This document shows positions 35,229 through 47,704 of a DNA stretch of 64,000 nucleotides, one piece after another; position 1 is the first letter of the stretch, and every line of letters starts with the position of its first letter. Location: NCBI GenBank assembly GCA_007449985.2, contig VIIQ02000069.1:30001-94000 (forward strand). Reading direction: 5' to 3'. The DNA is from Desmodesmus armatus (lineage: Eukaryota > Chlorophyta > Chlorophyceae > Sphaeropleales > Scenedesmaceae). Made by a program: the position numbers and the translations under genes. Under the pieces are notes generated by a model. That model was not told the DNA's origin. It did not search any database and saw nothing but the letters and a program-made list of their open reading frames with translations.

Positions 35229-37317
35229 ATGTCAAGCTTCTCGTCTTTGCCGGAGGAGGTTCTCAAGCTGGTGATGAAGCACGTCCCACTAATGCACCGG
35301 CTGGGCAATTGCTCCTTGGTCAGCACAAAGATGCACGCTGCAGCAGTAGCAGCTACAGAAGACTTTGAGCTGTGCCACCTGTCACCGCAGAGGCAGGGTT
35401 CTTTGCTGGGTTGGATGTACCATTACGGACAGCACTTGACGAAGGTGGAATTCAGCAGCTGCTGGTCAGCTGGTCAGCCGCTGCAGGAGCTGCCTTTGCC
35501 CAACCTTTTGGAGCTCAAGCTGAACATGTGCGATGTGCGGCTGGGAGCAGCTTTTGGATTCCCAGGTGTGATCCAGGGCTGCACCAACCTAACTCACCTG
35601 GTGCTCGAGTGCTGCATGATGGATGCCCCTGCACGCGGTGCTGTTCTCGATGGCGGTTTGTCTAGGTTGGTGCATCTGCAGTACTTGTTGGTGGTGCCTT
35701 GTGCCTGGAAGGAGCCACCAGGCATATATCGCTTTGGTGTGCAGATGTACAACATTGGAGGTCTTTCTTGGGCCACGTTACCCCAGCTGCAGCACCTCAC
35801 TTTCCTCAAGGTTCACGGCCTTAGCCGGGATAACATCCTGCAGTTGGGATCACTCACAAAGCTGCAAAGCCTCGACTTGATGGTTGGTGACGACGCCACC
35901 ATCATTGGCCCCAGCACTAGTGCTGTCCCTGGGTTGACTTTCCCTGCCTCCCTCAAAACCCTGTTTCTGTTGTCGCGAGTAGAGCCGTGGCTACTGTCCC
36001 TGGTTCCTACAGAGCTGCAGGAGCTGCAGGTCTCAAGTGCTGTAGGGGGGCCAGTTGAGGGGCCTGGATCCTTATTGTGGGGCATGGCACGACTGCAGCA
36101 TTTGACTGTCATCATATTGCTGAACCACTACACAGCCTGGCCCCTTCCTGGTCCTGCATACTCTGCCCTTACGGCCAGCAGCAAGCTTGTGCAGCTGCAT
36201 GTTGGTGACACAAACTTCCCGCCAGGGATCTGGCCACATGTGTTCCCTGCTGGGCGCAAGCTGCCGCACCTCACTTCTTTGACCTTGTGTGATGCAGAGA
36301 AGTATGTGGGCAACTATGGTGCACACGTTGTTACACCCCCGCAGTGGGACGCAGCTGATGTGTCCAGCCTTGTCAGCTGCTGCCCTAACTTGTGTGATGT
36401 TGACAGGCTGCCGCTGCAGCCTGGGCAGCATGTGTCTGAGCTGCACAAGCTCACAGCCTTGACGCGCCTATGCGTGAAGTGCAAGTCAGCTGACTTGGCG
36501 CCTGTGGTTAAGTGCTTGAAAGGCCTTGCTGATGTAACACAGCTGCGCGAGTTGTCGTTCAGTATGGACTGCGCGGAGTTGACTGGGGCACACCTGTTGC
36601 CCCTCACCACCCTGGCAGCCCTGACCAGCCTCTCCTGCGGCTTGCGGACCTTCTATTTCTACTCCAAAAATGTGAGTATACAGCTGACATAAAGTTGTGC
36701 CAATCATCAGTGTAGCAGTGTTGGGCTTCCAGTGAGCATCATTCCTTGGTGTGGCAAAGCTTGCCCGAGCAACAGACGCGTGAGTGCCAGCTTGCGTTAC
36801 AGGCAACGTTATGCCGACATGTCTTGTGGCACCGTGGACACAGCTAACATGCAGTGCAAGCCTGCTCAATCAAGCAGTGCATCCGTGCTGACTCGCCTTC
36901 CCTGTGTGTCTGCGGCAGGGCTCTGCGCCTGATGTCTGGCTGCAGCTGCTGGAGCATTGTACAGCGGCTGAACCCGGCTGCCAGCCCTCAGCCCTGCGCA
37001 GTCTGGCACAGCAGCTGGCTGAGCAAAGGGGGCTGACCGCACAGCATCAGCATGCTGTACAGCAGCTGGCTGAGCAAAGGGCACTGACCACCCATCAACA
37101 GCAGCAGATTGCTAGCTTGCAGGAGCAGCTGTCAGCACAACAGCAGGCTGCAGCAGAGCAAGTGGCTGGCTTGCAGGAGCGTTTGTCAGCACAACAGCAG
37201 CAATCGGCTTGTTTGCAGGAGCAGTTGTCAGCACAGCAGCTGGTTGCGGCACAGCAGGGTGCGCAGATTGCTGCGCTGCATGCGCAGTTGCAGGAGCTTC
37301 TGCAGCATCACAAATAG
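35229..37317 (+). CDS. FLC3: F-box / LRR / coiled-coil protein
   Basis: Exon 1 is 35229-36671 (481 codons, the same length as FLC1) and exon 2 is 36919-37317 (132 codons), phase 0. The F-box region reads MSSFSSLPEEVLKLVMKHVP..CSLVSTKMHAAAVAAT. LRR segments include LLELKLNMCDVRLGA, LTHLVLECCMM, LVHLQYLLVVP, LTFLKVHGLS, LQSLDLMVGDD, LQELQVS, LVQLHVGDT, LTSLTLCDAE and LTRLCVKC. Exon 2 starts GSAPDVWLQLLEHCTAAEPG. It contains five Gln-rich coiled-coil units (IASLQEQLSAQQQAAAEQ and variants) and ends LQELLQHHK. The frame is open throughout, so this is a good candidate for a working member. The intron is the shortest of the family (247 bp). An upstream in-frame ATG at 35154 is not conserved in paralogues. 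Confidence 0.82.
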
Positions 37318-38613
37318 TGAACAGACATTTGCTCCACACTCCCCTGGGGAGTTGTTGGTTGTTGGTTGCAATTTCGTGCAGTGTCTTCTGTGGCTATACT
37401 TTTCTGGCGCGCAGTCATGTGGTGCCAGTTGTGTGGGGCTCACCCTGTTGGAGGTGCTGGTGTGATGGGGTTTTGTGCAAACCACATGATGTGACTGCAC
37501 GCTGCGCGAAAGCCTGCTGAGCATGATGCTGTTTCTAGCAGTTTGCGTGCTGGCGTGTGTGGGACACATGCTGCAGCATCGTCTGAGCATGTTGTACAAC
37601 GCCGCTGTCTGTTGGAGTTTGTGCTTGTGAGGTATGCCGGGTGGCGGAGTGTTGGCGAGCTCTAGTTGTGCCACATGCATGTGAATCCTCTGCCTGGATG
37701 ACTGCTGCAGCATGCAGCATGTATGACTGCTGCAGCATGCAGCATGTATGTGAGCATCTTTTTGGTGGATGTCAGATGGCTTGGCAACTCCTAGGATCCT
37801 GGGAGTTGTTGGTGCACACAGCTGCAGCATCCAATGGCTTGCAGAGCTACAGGTGCTTGTAGAATATGCCCTGGATGTGCCACTGGGCTGGTGTTGCTGT
37901 GTTGGTTGGCACTAGCTAGTGTGGTGGAGGTTGGAACAAAGTGTAGAAGTTACACCCCATGGGTGGCCAGCCCTTACTACCGTATATTACCCACAGCATG
38001 CCTTGTTCCGGCTGTCTGACTTGACTTTTCTAGAAAAACCTTCCCACCAGGGCCACCACAAACCTACATGTAGGCTGTACAGCCAGGGGGAAGAGACGCC
38101 ACAGCCAAAGCTTGAAGGGGGGGGATAAGGGTTAATCAGACAAGCAGCCTGAAACCGACAGGGGATGAGGGTCCTTGAGCCAGAGAGCTTCAAACGGATA
38201 CAGGGGGGTGCCAAATTCTGGCACCAAATCCGTTGTCGTCTGAAGTAAGGCGTCCCGCCCCCTGCCCCCCCCCCCCCTTGACTGTAGGTGTGGTGGACCT
38301 CCAGGACGTGCCCCCCTGTTCGTAACCTCCTTCTGTGGCCCCTCTGCATGCCTTGTTCAGTCACAATTATAGAGTCATTTTGCGTCACCATCTTCTTTGC
38401 CTGTGTAGGACAATCCGTGGGACCAGCTACCCAAGTCAAACCGTTGACGCTACGTCACGCTTAGCGTAGTACTGGTGGTGACCGGCGGTCACTGACCGCA
38501 GAGAGACCAACCTTACTTTTTGCAAACTTTCCAAACTCCTTTCACCTCCTGACGCTCTCTTCCTTTCTTTCTGGAGCTGCATCATCCACGACGATCTGAT
38601 CACCCTTGGGATA
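37318..38613. other. Intergenic between FLC3 and FLC4
   Basis: The first ~200 bp are the family 3' flank. A 25-bp tandem duplication (gactgctgcagcatgcagca) lies at about 37700-37750. A poly-C run lies near 38265. No gene is visible. The ~100 bp before the FLC4 start (ctttcacctcctgacgctct) are pyrimidine-rich. Confidence 0.45.
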
Positions 38614-40567
38614 ATGTCGGGCATCTCCTCTTTGCCGGACGAGGTTCTCAAGCTGGTTATGCAGCATGTGCCACTAAGTCACCGGCTGGGCAGCTGCTGC
38701 TTGGCAAGCAAAAGGATGCATGCTGCAGCTACGGATGACCTGCAGCTGTGGTCACCCTCTCCGCAGCGCACAGCGTCTGTGGTGGGGTGGCTGTCTCACT
38801 ACGGCCAGCACGTGACGAGCCTGGATGTCAACGTGACTGGCCAGCTACTATTGCAGCAGTTGCCTCCAAACTTGCTGAAGCTCAAGTTGAGTGGGTGCTG
38901 TGTGGTGCTGGCTGGTGTGACCCGGTGTTGCACCAAGCTGACTCGCCTGGATCTGACTCGCGACATCATCCACACCCCTCCTGAAGGTGATGCTGTGCTG
39001 GATGGCGGCTTATCAAGCCTGGTGCACCTGCAACACTTGGAGGTGGAACCCACTGTTATGGGATTGAGAGCACCTTGGGAGCAGCCGCCATGCTGACGGT
39101 CTGTCCAGTGTCACACTGCCTCGCTTGCAGCACCTGACCTGCCTCAAGGTCTTCAATTTGAGTGTTGACAACCTCATGCAGCTGAGTTGCCTGACCAGTT
39201 TGCAAATACTGAATTTGACGGTTGCTGGCAACATCGCTGTTGGCCCTAGCAGTGTCCCTAGGTTAGTCTTCCCTGCCTCCCTCAAAACGCTGCTGCTGTC
39301 ATCGCCAGTTGAGGCAGGGATACTGTCTCTGGTCCCAACAGGGCTGCAGCACCTGATGGTGGGTTGTTCTGTACAGGGTCCCGCTGAGGGGCCTGGTTCT
39401 TTCTTGTCTGGCATGGCTCGGCTGCAGCATCTGACAGACCTGTCACTAGCCATTGGGAACAGCCATATTTGGCCCCCTGCTGGTCCTGCATACTCGGCCC
39501 TTACGGCCAGCAGCAGCCTGGTGGAGCTTGGGATGGTTGATACCTACTTCCCTTCAGGCATCTGGTCACATGTGTTCCCTTCTGCGCACAAGCTGCCGCA
39601 CCTAAGCACTTTAGTTTTGCAGCCTCTTGATGATGATGTAGATGAAGGCGTTTTCTTCAAACCCCCAGTATGGGATGCAGCTGACATCTCCAGCCTTGTC
39701 AGCTGCTGCCCTAGCTTGTGTGATGTGGAAGGCCTGCCGCTGCAGGCTGGGCTGCATGTGTCTGAGCTGCACAAGCTCACAGCCTTGACACGCTTGCATG
39801 TGCAGTGCAGGTCAGGTGCTTTGATGCCTGTCGTTGATGCCTTGAAATGCCTGGCTGCTGCTGCACAGTTGCTGAACTTTTCGTTTTATACGGACTGTGC
39901 TGAGGTGTCTGAGGCCAACCTGTTGCCACTCACCAGCCTCACATCACTGACGAGCCTCTACTGCAGCTGGCCCTCTGGTTCTTGGGTGATTGCTTCACAG
40001 GTGAGCATGTGGCTGGGTGAGTGTTGCACTTGCCGGTGTAGCATCCGCACCTTCGTGTGATCCTGCAGCTTCTAGTGGTTCTGCAGCTTCCAGTGAGCAG
40101 CATGACATGCTGAGGCAAGGCCTGTCCAGAACAACATTGCGAGGAAGCGCCAACAGCAAGCCTTAGAGCTGAGCTTCAGCGTTGACAGTAACACGGGCAT
40201 GTGACTGTGGCAGTATGAGCACATGCAAGAGCAGTGAGAACCTCTGCAAGCGGCACATCTGTGCTGACAGCTGACAGGTGTTTTGTTTCTTCACACCTGT
40301 GTGGTGCTTCAGGGCGACTCTGCCCCTGATGTGTGGCTGCAGCTGCTGGAGCGCTGTGCAGCAGCACCCGGCTGCCAGCCAACAGCCCTGCGCAGTCTGG
40401 CACAGCAGCTGGCTGAGCAAAGGGCGCTGACCACCCAGCAGCAGCAGCAGATTGCTGGCTTGCAGGAGCTGGTGTCAGCACAGCAGCAGGCTGCAGCACA
40501 ACAGGCTGCACAGATTGCTGTGCTGCAGGAGCATCTGCTGCAGCTGTTGCAACGTCAGCAAGCTTGA
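38614..40567 (+). pseudogene. FLC4: F-box/LRR/coiled-coil gene with one frameshift
   Basis: Exon 1 is 38614-40000 and exon 2 is 40313-40567 (84 codons). The F-box reads MSGISSLPDEVLKLVMQHVP..CCLASKRMHAAATDDL, slightly shorter than in FLC1. LRRs follow in frame to about 39090. There the frame shifts by one base and the first frame meets a stop (WEQPPC-stop). The downstream frame continues DGLSSVTLPRLQHLTCLKVF to the donor at 40000 without another break. Exon 1 length is 3n+1, which agrees with one single-base lesion. The coiled-coil exon (GDSAPDVWLQLLERCAAAPG, IAGLQELVSAQQQAAAQQ) is one of the shortest. A sequencing error is possible; otherwise it is a recent pseudogene. Confidence 0.75.
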
Positions 40568-40779
40568 GCAGACCCTTGCGGGTGACCCAGCCTGGATTCG
40601 TGGCTTGCGATGTCGTGCAGTGTTTGTGTGTCTGCATGCCTTTTTTTGCTCAGTCGTGTGTGCTGGGCTGCCTTCCTGTAGTGCTGGTGGTGCGATGAGT
40701 GTTTGGATGTGTGCAGAGTGCATTGTGTGGTCGCTTGATGCACCAAGAGCATGCTGGCATGGTGCAGGTTCAGCAAAGG

Positions 40780-41013
40780 GCTCAGTCAAGGCGGGAGGTG
40801 TCCGACCAGCAGCAGCAGCTGTCAGCACAGCAGCAGCGAGCGTTGGTGCAAACGCAGCTGATCACTGCCGAGCAGCAGCAGATTGCTGTCCTGCAGGAGC
40901 AGGTGTCAGCACAGCAGCAGGCTGCAGCAGAGCAAGGTGCGCAATTCGCTCGGCTGCAGCCGCAGCTGCAACATGTGCTGCAGCGGCAGGAACTGGTGCC
41001 GCACCCATCGTAA
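40780..41013 (+). pseudogene. Orphan FLC coiled-coil exon fragment
   Basis: Downstream of FLC4 a second Gln-rich coiled-coil stretch (SDQQQQLSAQQQRALVQTQL, IAVLQEQVSAQQQAAAEQGA) stays open to a stop at 41013. It lacks the DVWLQLLERC start and a body of its own. It is preceded by DNA like the family 3' flank, so it looks like the tail end of a deleted neighbour. Confidence 0.7.
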
Positions 41014-41186
41014 TGACCATGTAGGGTCGGTGATGGGCATTCCTGGGGCTTTGTTGACGTGCATTCCTTGTGTTGTTGTTGATTGTTGTGCAAAGGGTGT
41101 GAAGTTGTGGCTGCTGTCCCCCAACCTGCTGAGCTAAAGCCGGTGGGGTAACAAAATATACAGCAGGGCCCCAGCTTAGCAGACAG

Positions 41187-41335
41187 CCTCCCTGGTGTGG
41201 TCCAGGTGTGCACTGCCAAGCTGACTTGCCGCGAGGTGAGGTGTGGCATTGTTGACGTCCCTCAAGATGGTGACGTGTTGGGTGGCAAGCTTGGTGCACC
41301 TACAACACTTGTGGGTGGCATCCATGCTCCCGAAA
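41187..41335 (+). pseudogene. Relic of an FLC LRR segment
   Basis: The DNA (cctggtgtggtccaggtgtg, agctgacttgccgcgaggtg, aagcttggtgcacctacaac) matches the FLC stretch encoding FPGVVQGCSKLTRLEL..LVHLQHL at perhaps 75-80 percent, with frameshifts. It is a decayed body fragment, lying 3' of the orphan coiled-coil exon. The relic order is therefore scrambled. Confidence 0.65.
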
Positions 41336-42361
41336 GGGGCGGGAATGTTCCGTGTCATGTATGTTTGACCCTCACGGTGCCACAATCAGGTGCAGATGTA
41401 TGGTGTCATGTTCATATGGCACATATGGAAAATGGCGGCCATGTGATGTCGTACGGTATCACGTTGGGACATAGTGAGCTCAAGGAACCTGAATTTGGCA
41501 ATCCGTGTACTGTTGTGCAGTGCTCTATCAGTGCGTGTGCACACGTGCATGCTGCATGCAATTTTCGAATGTATTGAAGCATGGCCCTGTACTACTAGTG
41601 GTGGTTACTGTATTGGAGTTGGTGAGGCGTATCTGTTGTTTACTGCATCTTGCCTCTGTATAAATGTGCATTTTGCGCGTTGAGTGTCCTACTTATTTGG
41701 CAGGATCAGCACATCGACAACACACATGTGTGTACTGGCTGATGACGGTGTTCATAAGTCCCGTGCCTTTGTCACCTCACGGTGTGTATGCTGTTCCCCT
41801 GGTAATCAAGTGACTGCCAAGCAGCTGGCAAGGAGTCGCTTAGTGGCTTTGTGTTAAGGGTGCAGAGGCAGCATTGTAAGGCCAGGCGTAAAGTACTCAG
41901 CTGTACCCATGGTGTGATACTAGTTGTTGTTCACCAACAAACATTTCTGCCGAGCCAGATTCCTTGAGTACACAGGGCTACCCCTCTGCTAAAGTACTTG
42001 TGACATGTGGCAGCGTGTCGGTTTGGCAGGATCGCTCCTTCCATTTGTGCATGCGTACAAGCCAGCCTGTACAGTAGTTGCATCGGTGCCAAACTCCGTC
42101 TTGCTGCAATAGTGATGTATTGGTACTACAGCTAAAGAAATATTCGCATGTCTCCCTCACATCCCCATATGCTTGGCTGATGTTGATGATGTCATATTTT
42201 TCAAATTCACAAGATACACCTTCAGACTTCCAGCGATGCTGAGCAAGCTGCTGACCGCAACATCAACACTTACTTTCGAACAGCACACTGTTTCAGCTGT
42301 GATTCACCGCTTGCACTTCTCCTTCTGGTGTGTGATCTGCCGTCCCTGCTCAACTGAAGGC
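41336..42361. other. Intergenic upstream of FLC5
   Basis: No gene is visible. An in-frame upstream extension of FLC5 reaches back to 42173, but its residues are not conserved in paralogues. Confidence 0.45.
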
Positions 42362-44342
42362 ATGTCGAGCATGTCGTCTTTGCCAGAGGAGCTTCTCAAG
42401 CTGGTGTTGAAGCATGTCCCACTTATTGACCGGCTGGGCAGCTGCTGCTTGGTCAGCACGAAGATGCACGCTGCAGCAGTAGCTGCAACACAAGACGTTG
42501 ATCTGAGGGTCCAGTCTCAGCAGAGGGCCGAGTCTTTGCTGGGTTGGCTGCATCACTACGGACAGCACTTGACGAGGTTGAACTTCAGAGGGTATGAACA
42601 ACAGCTGCAGCAGCTGCGCTGCCCAAGAGCTCATATTGGGGTGTGATGTGCAGCTGGGAGCAGCAGATGGCTTCCCAGGTGTGGTCCAGGGGTGCTCGAA
42701 GCTGACTCGCTTGGAGCTGTGGAACGGCATCATTGACGCACCTGGAGAAGGTGCTGTGCTTGATGGGAGCTTGTCGAGCTTGGTGCACCTCCAGTACTTG
42801 TTGGTGATGCCTATGGCCAGGCAAGCGGGTTACTGGTATAAGGCCAACCTTGGCGGTTTGTCTGATGCCACGTTGCCGCGCCTGCAGCACCTCACGTTCC
42901 TCAGGATTCACAGGCTGGGCATTGATAACCTCCAGCAGCTGGGTGCGCTCACAAAGCTGCAGAGCCTAGATGTGTTGGTTGATGACACCATCGGCCCTAG
43001 CAATGCTCCTGAGTTGACTTTCCCTGCCTCCCTCACAGCGCTGTTCTTGTTAACACCAGTGGAGCCCTGGGTATTGTCTTTGATCCCCACAGGGCTGCAG
43101 GAGCTGCAGGTTAGGTGTGCTGTTGGGGGCCCCTCTCAGGGGCCTGGTTCCGTGTTATGCGGCATGGCTCGCCTGCAGCATTTGACTGAGCTAGTACTGC
43201 AAACCAAGGGCGCGATCTGGCCTCCTCCTGGTCCCGCATACTCAGCCCTCACCGCCAGCAGCAACTTGGAGGACCTGGATTTGGTTGATACCTACTTCCC
43301 ACCAGGGAGTTGGTCACACGTGTTCCCAGCTGCGCGCAAGCTGCCGCACCTCACTGCTTTGAGTTTGGGGGTTCCAGAGGATTGTGAGTACTTTTATGAT
43401 GTGGATGATGGTGACACACCCCCACAGTGGGGCGCAGCTGACCTGTCCAGCCTTGTCAGCTGCTGCCCTAGCTTGTGTGATGTTGATAAGCTGGTCCTGC
43501 AGCCTGGGCTGGATCTGTCTGAGCTGCACAAGCTCACAGCCTTGACACACTTGCGTGTGCAGTGTGCTTCAGCTGATCTGGAGCCTTTCGTTGAGTCCTT
43601 GAAGGGGCTGGCTGCTTTTACACGGTTGCGCAGCTTGTTGATCAATACAGACTGTGATGAGTTGGCTGAGGCAAACTTGTTGCCCCTCACCCGCCTTACA
43701 GCCCTGACACGTTTCTTCTGCTGCTGGGAGTCTGACAGCATCGGCTTCTCCTCCAGGCTTCTTCAAGGGAACATACAGGTGCGGTTGTGTAGCGTAGCAC
43801 TGATTGGCGCGGCAGTGTGCAGCTTCCACTGAGCAGCATGTCATGGTGGGATGAATGCCTCAGCGTCAGGATTACGTGTGAGCCCAATGCCAGCGGCAAG
43901 CTATATTGTATCCATGCAGCAGTCATGGCGGCATGTCAGTGTGGTGCTTGGGCGCAGCCAGCATGCAGTGCAAGCCTGCTGTGTAATGTTTGCAGCAGTG
44001 CATCCGTGCTGACCTGCCTGCACTGTGTGTTTGCCGCAGGACGAGTCGCCTCCTGATGTGTGGCTGCAGCTGCTGGAGCACTGTGCTGCAGACCCTGACT
44101 GCCAGCCCACAGCCCTGGGCAACCTGGCACAGCAGCTGGCTGAGCAGCGGGCGCTGACCTCCCACCAACAGCAGCAGATTGCTGGCTTACAGGAGCAGGT
44201 GTCAGCACAGCAGCAGGCAGCAGCAGAGCAGGTTGCTGGCCTGCAGGAGCAGTTGTCAGCACAGCAGCAGCTAGCAGCTCAGCAGGGTGCACAGATTGCT
44301 GCGCTGCAGGCGCAAATGCTGCAGTTGCTGCAGCGCCAATAA
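42362..44342 (+). pseudogene. FLC5: F-box/LRR/coiled-coil gene with an 8-nt deletion
   Basis: Exon 1 is 42362-43778 and exon 2 is 44040-44342 (100 codons). The F-box reads MSSMSSLPEELLKLVLKHVP..CCLVSTKMHAAAVAAT. At 42626 the sequence ctgcgctgcccaa joins gagctcatattg directly, leaving out about eight bases that encode NLL in relatives. The first frame ends 20 nt later (RAHIGV-stop). Restoring 8 nt gives a multiple of three. After the break LRRs run cleanly (LTRLELWNG, LVHLQYLLVMP, LTFLRIHRLG, LQSLDVLVDD, LEDLDLVDTYF, LTALSLGVPED). Exon 2 begins DESPPDVWLQLLEHCAADPD with four Gln-rich units. The body is close to FLC2 in sequence. Confidence 0.75.
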
Positions 44343-45692
44343 GAGTGAGCAGACCCCCTGCAGGAGACCAGAGGAACTGTGGCTTGCAATGTCGTGCAGC
44401 GTCACATCCTTCAAGTGCATGTCATGATGACAGGCTCAAAAAGTGCGTTCCAGCACGCCCAGAGTGGCCATGCATGTTGTCGCTCAGTGATGTGTGCTGG
44501 GGTGCCTGACCCTATGGGCTGGTGTTGGGATGTGTGGTGGCGGCGGAATGTGTACAGACTGCATTGTGTGAGCACCTGCTGCACCAACAGCCTGCTGGGC
44601 ATGGTACGCTGTGTGGCTGTTTAGATGGCCATCCATGGAGGTTGCATGGCTTGGCAAGTTTAGCAGGGGTTTTGTTGTGTGGCACACATAGCTGTAATCT
44701 ACCCCGCATGCAGAGCTGCACTGTGGCATGCATGCCATGTGATGAGCCGTCCTCATAGGACGCGAGGCTAATGGAAGAAATGCTATAGCATAACTACACT
44801 AAGGGGGTGTGTAGGTAGATTTATTTCAATTCAATGTGACAGCCCCACTGCCTGCCAGGCACGTGGTGCTGTGTCGCTTGGTGCCACCTTGTTCCTGTGA
44901 GTGAGATCCCTGATGCTTGTGAGTGGACAGTCCAGCAGTAGTAGATGTCTGAGTTTCAGGCGAGCAGCAGCATCGCTGCCATGTAGGGCCTTGCAGAGTG
45001 ATTCAGTGTGCAAGCTGTGTCCTTTGTATGGAGCGCAGCAGCATTGCTGCGGCTGTTTTTGGTGAATACACCTGCAGCACCTGCTGCTTAGGTGGTTGCT
45101 GTATACAGAATTCATACCAGGGCGTAAACTTGCCTTCATGAATATGCAGTGTGGGAAACACATGCCACGTGCATGATGGGCAGTCCTGGGGAATTTCTTT
45201 CAAAGCAGGGAGGTCTGTACAGCACGTTGAGCAGCAATTGGTTGTGCCTTGCATCTACCTTGTTGCGACAGCTTAGAATGAGTGGATCAGGTTGGTCTGA
45301 AAGCGGTCTTGAGGATCTGGCACCGTCAACCACACCGGGTAGGGTAGCACCCCTGTAGCTACACCCCTATAGGGTAGCAAGTTGCTACTAGCAACCCTGG
45401 AGAGTGCCACATCTGCACCAGACTGTCTGCTGGCCGGCCTGACAATTTCAGCAGTATACAGTGGTGGTGAAGGTATATGAAGACATCAACCTGTGTATGC
45501 TTATGGCGTTGTTGAGCTTGTGTACTTCACATGTACAACACAGGGTATTGTGTAAGCGGCCCCTTACGTTGCCCTTGGGACTTTCCAGACACGTATGCGC
45601 CATTCAACGCCCTTTGTCTTTGTTGATTCCTCTCCTGCCGTCTCTCCCTGCCTGCTGCAACCTTCAATCGTCCCTGTCAGATCAGTCTTCGC
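44343..45692. other. FLC5 3' flank and intergenic
   Basis: 44343-44760 is the conserved family 3' flank (gtggcttgcaatgtcgtgca, gtgtgctggggtgcctgacc, gcaccaacagcctgctgggc). 44760-45692 holds no gene. A short direct repeat (cccctgtagctac / cccctatagggtagcaag) lies near 45350-45380. Confidence 0.55.
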
Positions 45693-47704
45693 ATGTCGTG
45701 CCTTGCGTCTCTTCCATATGAGCTTATAATGCACCATATAACAATTCAAGAACGGATGAGCAGCTGCTGCCTCGTCAGCAGGAAGTTTCATGCCGCAGCA
45801 GTGGCAGCCACAGGTGACTTAGACTTCATGATCGAGGGCCGCTGCAGCTACACGTACCTCTGCACAGATTCGATCCTGGAGTGGCTGTCGCACTATGGAC
45901 AGCACTTGACAAGACTCAGCCTGACACTAGGGTACTACCCCCCACAGCCACTGCGTGAACTGGACTGTCCAAACCTTCTGGAACTGAAGCTAGGCAAATG
46001 TGACGTGCAGCTGGGAGCAGAGGATGGCTTCCCAGGTGTGGTCCAGGGGTGCAGTAAGCTGACTCGCTTGGAGCTGGAGTGCAACATTCTGGAAGCCCCT
46101 GAAGGTTCCCTCATCTACAGCCTGGCAGACCTGGTGCACCTGCAGCACCTGCAGGTGGTGCCTGGAGCATTCGGTATCCACTTTGCAGGGCGGTATAGTG
46201 AGTTCAAAGTTGCCGGTTTGTGTTGCGACACCATGTCACGCCTGCAGCACCTGACATACCTTCGGGTTGACGGTTTGGGTGTTGAGAGCCTCTTGCAGCT
46301 GGGAGGTCTGACCAACCTGCAAGAGCTGCATTTGGTGGATTCTGGTGTTGACGTTGTTGACCCCAGCAGTATCCCTGGATTGGCATTCCCTGCCTCCCTC
46401 AAGACGCTGCTGCTGTTGTCGCGGGTGGAAGCAGGGCTACTGTCCTTGCTTCCCCCAGGGCTGCAGGACCTGAGGATAGATGATGAAGTTTGGGGTCCTG
46501 AAGATGGGCCTGACTCATTCCTATCCCACTTGGTTGGACTGAATTTGACTCAGCTGTCACTGCAACGCGGTCACACTGTGAACTGGCCTGCATACTCGGC
46601 GCTCACCGCCAACAGCAATCTTGTTGTGCTTGAGATGCATGATGCCTACCTCCCGTCTGGGGTCTGGCCGCATGTGTTTGCTCCTATGCAGAAGCTGCCG
46701 CACCTCACGTCATTGGTTTTGTGGGGTTCAGATGGTGGTGATCCTGCAGCACCGCCGCCATGTTGTGCTGCAGACCTGTCCAGCATCGTCAGCTGCTGCC
46801 CTAGCCTGTGTGCTGTCGAGACTGACAACTTGGAGCCTGGGGTGCATGTGTCTGAGCTGCGCAAGCTCACTGCCTTGACGCGCCTGCGTCTCGGCTCTCG
46901 CCTGCATGACTCAGACGATGCCGAGCATGATGATTTTGTGGAAGGCCTAGCAGCTGTCACGCAGCTCAAAGAAGTTGACATCACTGGTGGGCCTGTCTTA
47001 TCCCTGCTGCCACTTACCAGCCTCACAGTCCTGACAAGCCTCTCCTGCGGCCGGGCTGTCTCCCTACACACCTCAGCACAGGTAAACATGCAGTCACACA
47101 GTCCAACTGGGTGTCAGTGTTGTGCAACCTGGCCTTTAGCAGTGCCGATTCTGCATCGTGCCGTTCTTGCAATCAATATCTCTGCTTGAAGGCTTGATGT
47201 GTGCTCGACTGCAGTACTGGACATTTGGCTGAGGCAGCACACTAGCTGCAGACAACGTGTGTTAGGCTGAGAGTCTTGTTGCAGCCCTGCACTGTGTTGT
47301 TGATCTTGCTGAACTGCGTTCATGGCTTTGTTGTGTTGCTACAGGCTGGCTCTGCCCCTGATGTATGGCTGAAGCTTCTGGCGCGTTGTGCTGCTGAACC
47401 TGACAGCCAGCCCCCAGTCCTGTGCAGCCTGGCACAGCAGCTTGCTGAGCAAAGGGCACTGGGCGGCCGCCAGCAGCAGCAGATCGCTGACTTGCAGGAG
47501 CGGTTGTCAGCACAGCAACAGGCTGCTGCAGAGCAATTGGCTGGCTTGCAGGAGCGATTGTCAGCACAGCAGCAGCTGGCAGCTCAGCAATCGGCTGGCT
47601 TACAGGAGCAGGTGTCAGCACAGCAGCAGGCTGCAGCTCAGCAGGGTTCGCAGATTGCTGCGCTGCATGCGCAGTTGCAGGAGCTTTTGCAGCGCCACAC
47701 ATAG
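45693..47704 (+). CDS. FLC6: F-box / LRR / coiled-coil protein
   Basis: Exon 1 is 45693-47081 (463 codons) and exon 2 is 47345-47704 (119 codons), phase 0, with both frames intact. The F-box is MSCLASLPYELIMHHITIQE followed by RMSSCCLVSRKFHAAAVAAT. It is two residues shorter at the LLKLVM position than in FLC3. LRR segments: LTRLSLTLGYY, LLELKLGKCDVQLGA, LTRLELECNIL, LVHLQHLQVVP, LTYLRVDGLG, LQELHLVDS, LTQLSLQR, LVVLEMHDAYL, LTSLVLWGS and LTRLRLGSR. Exon 2 (AGSAPDVWLKLLARCAAEPD) carries five Gln-rich units (LAGLQERLSAQQQLAAQQ and similar), ending LQELLQRHT. It groups with FLC7 and FLC8 by the LVVLEMHDA and CAVETDNL signatures. Confidence 0.82.
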
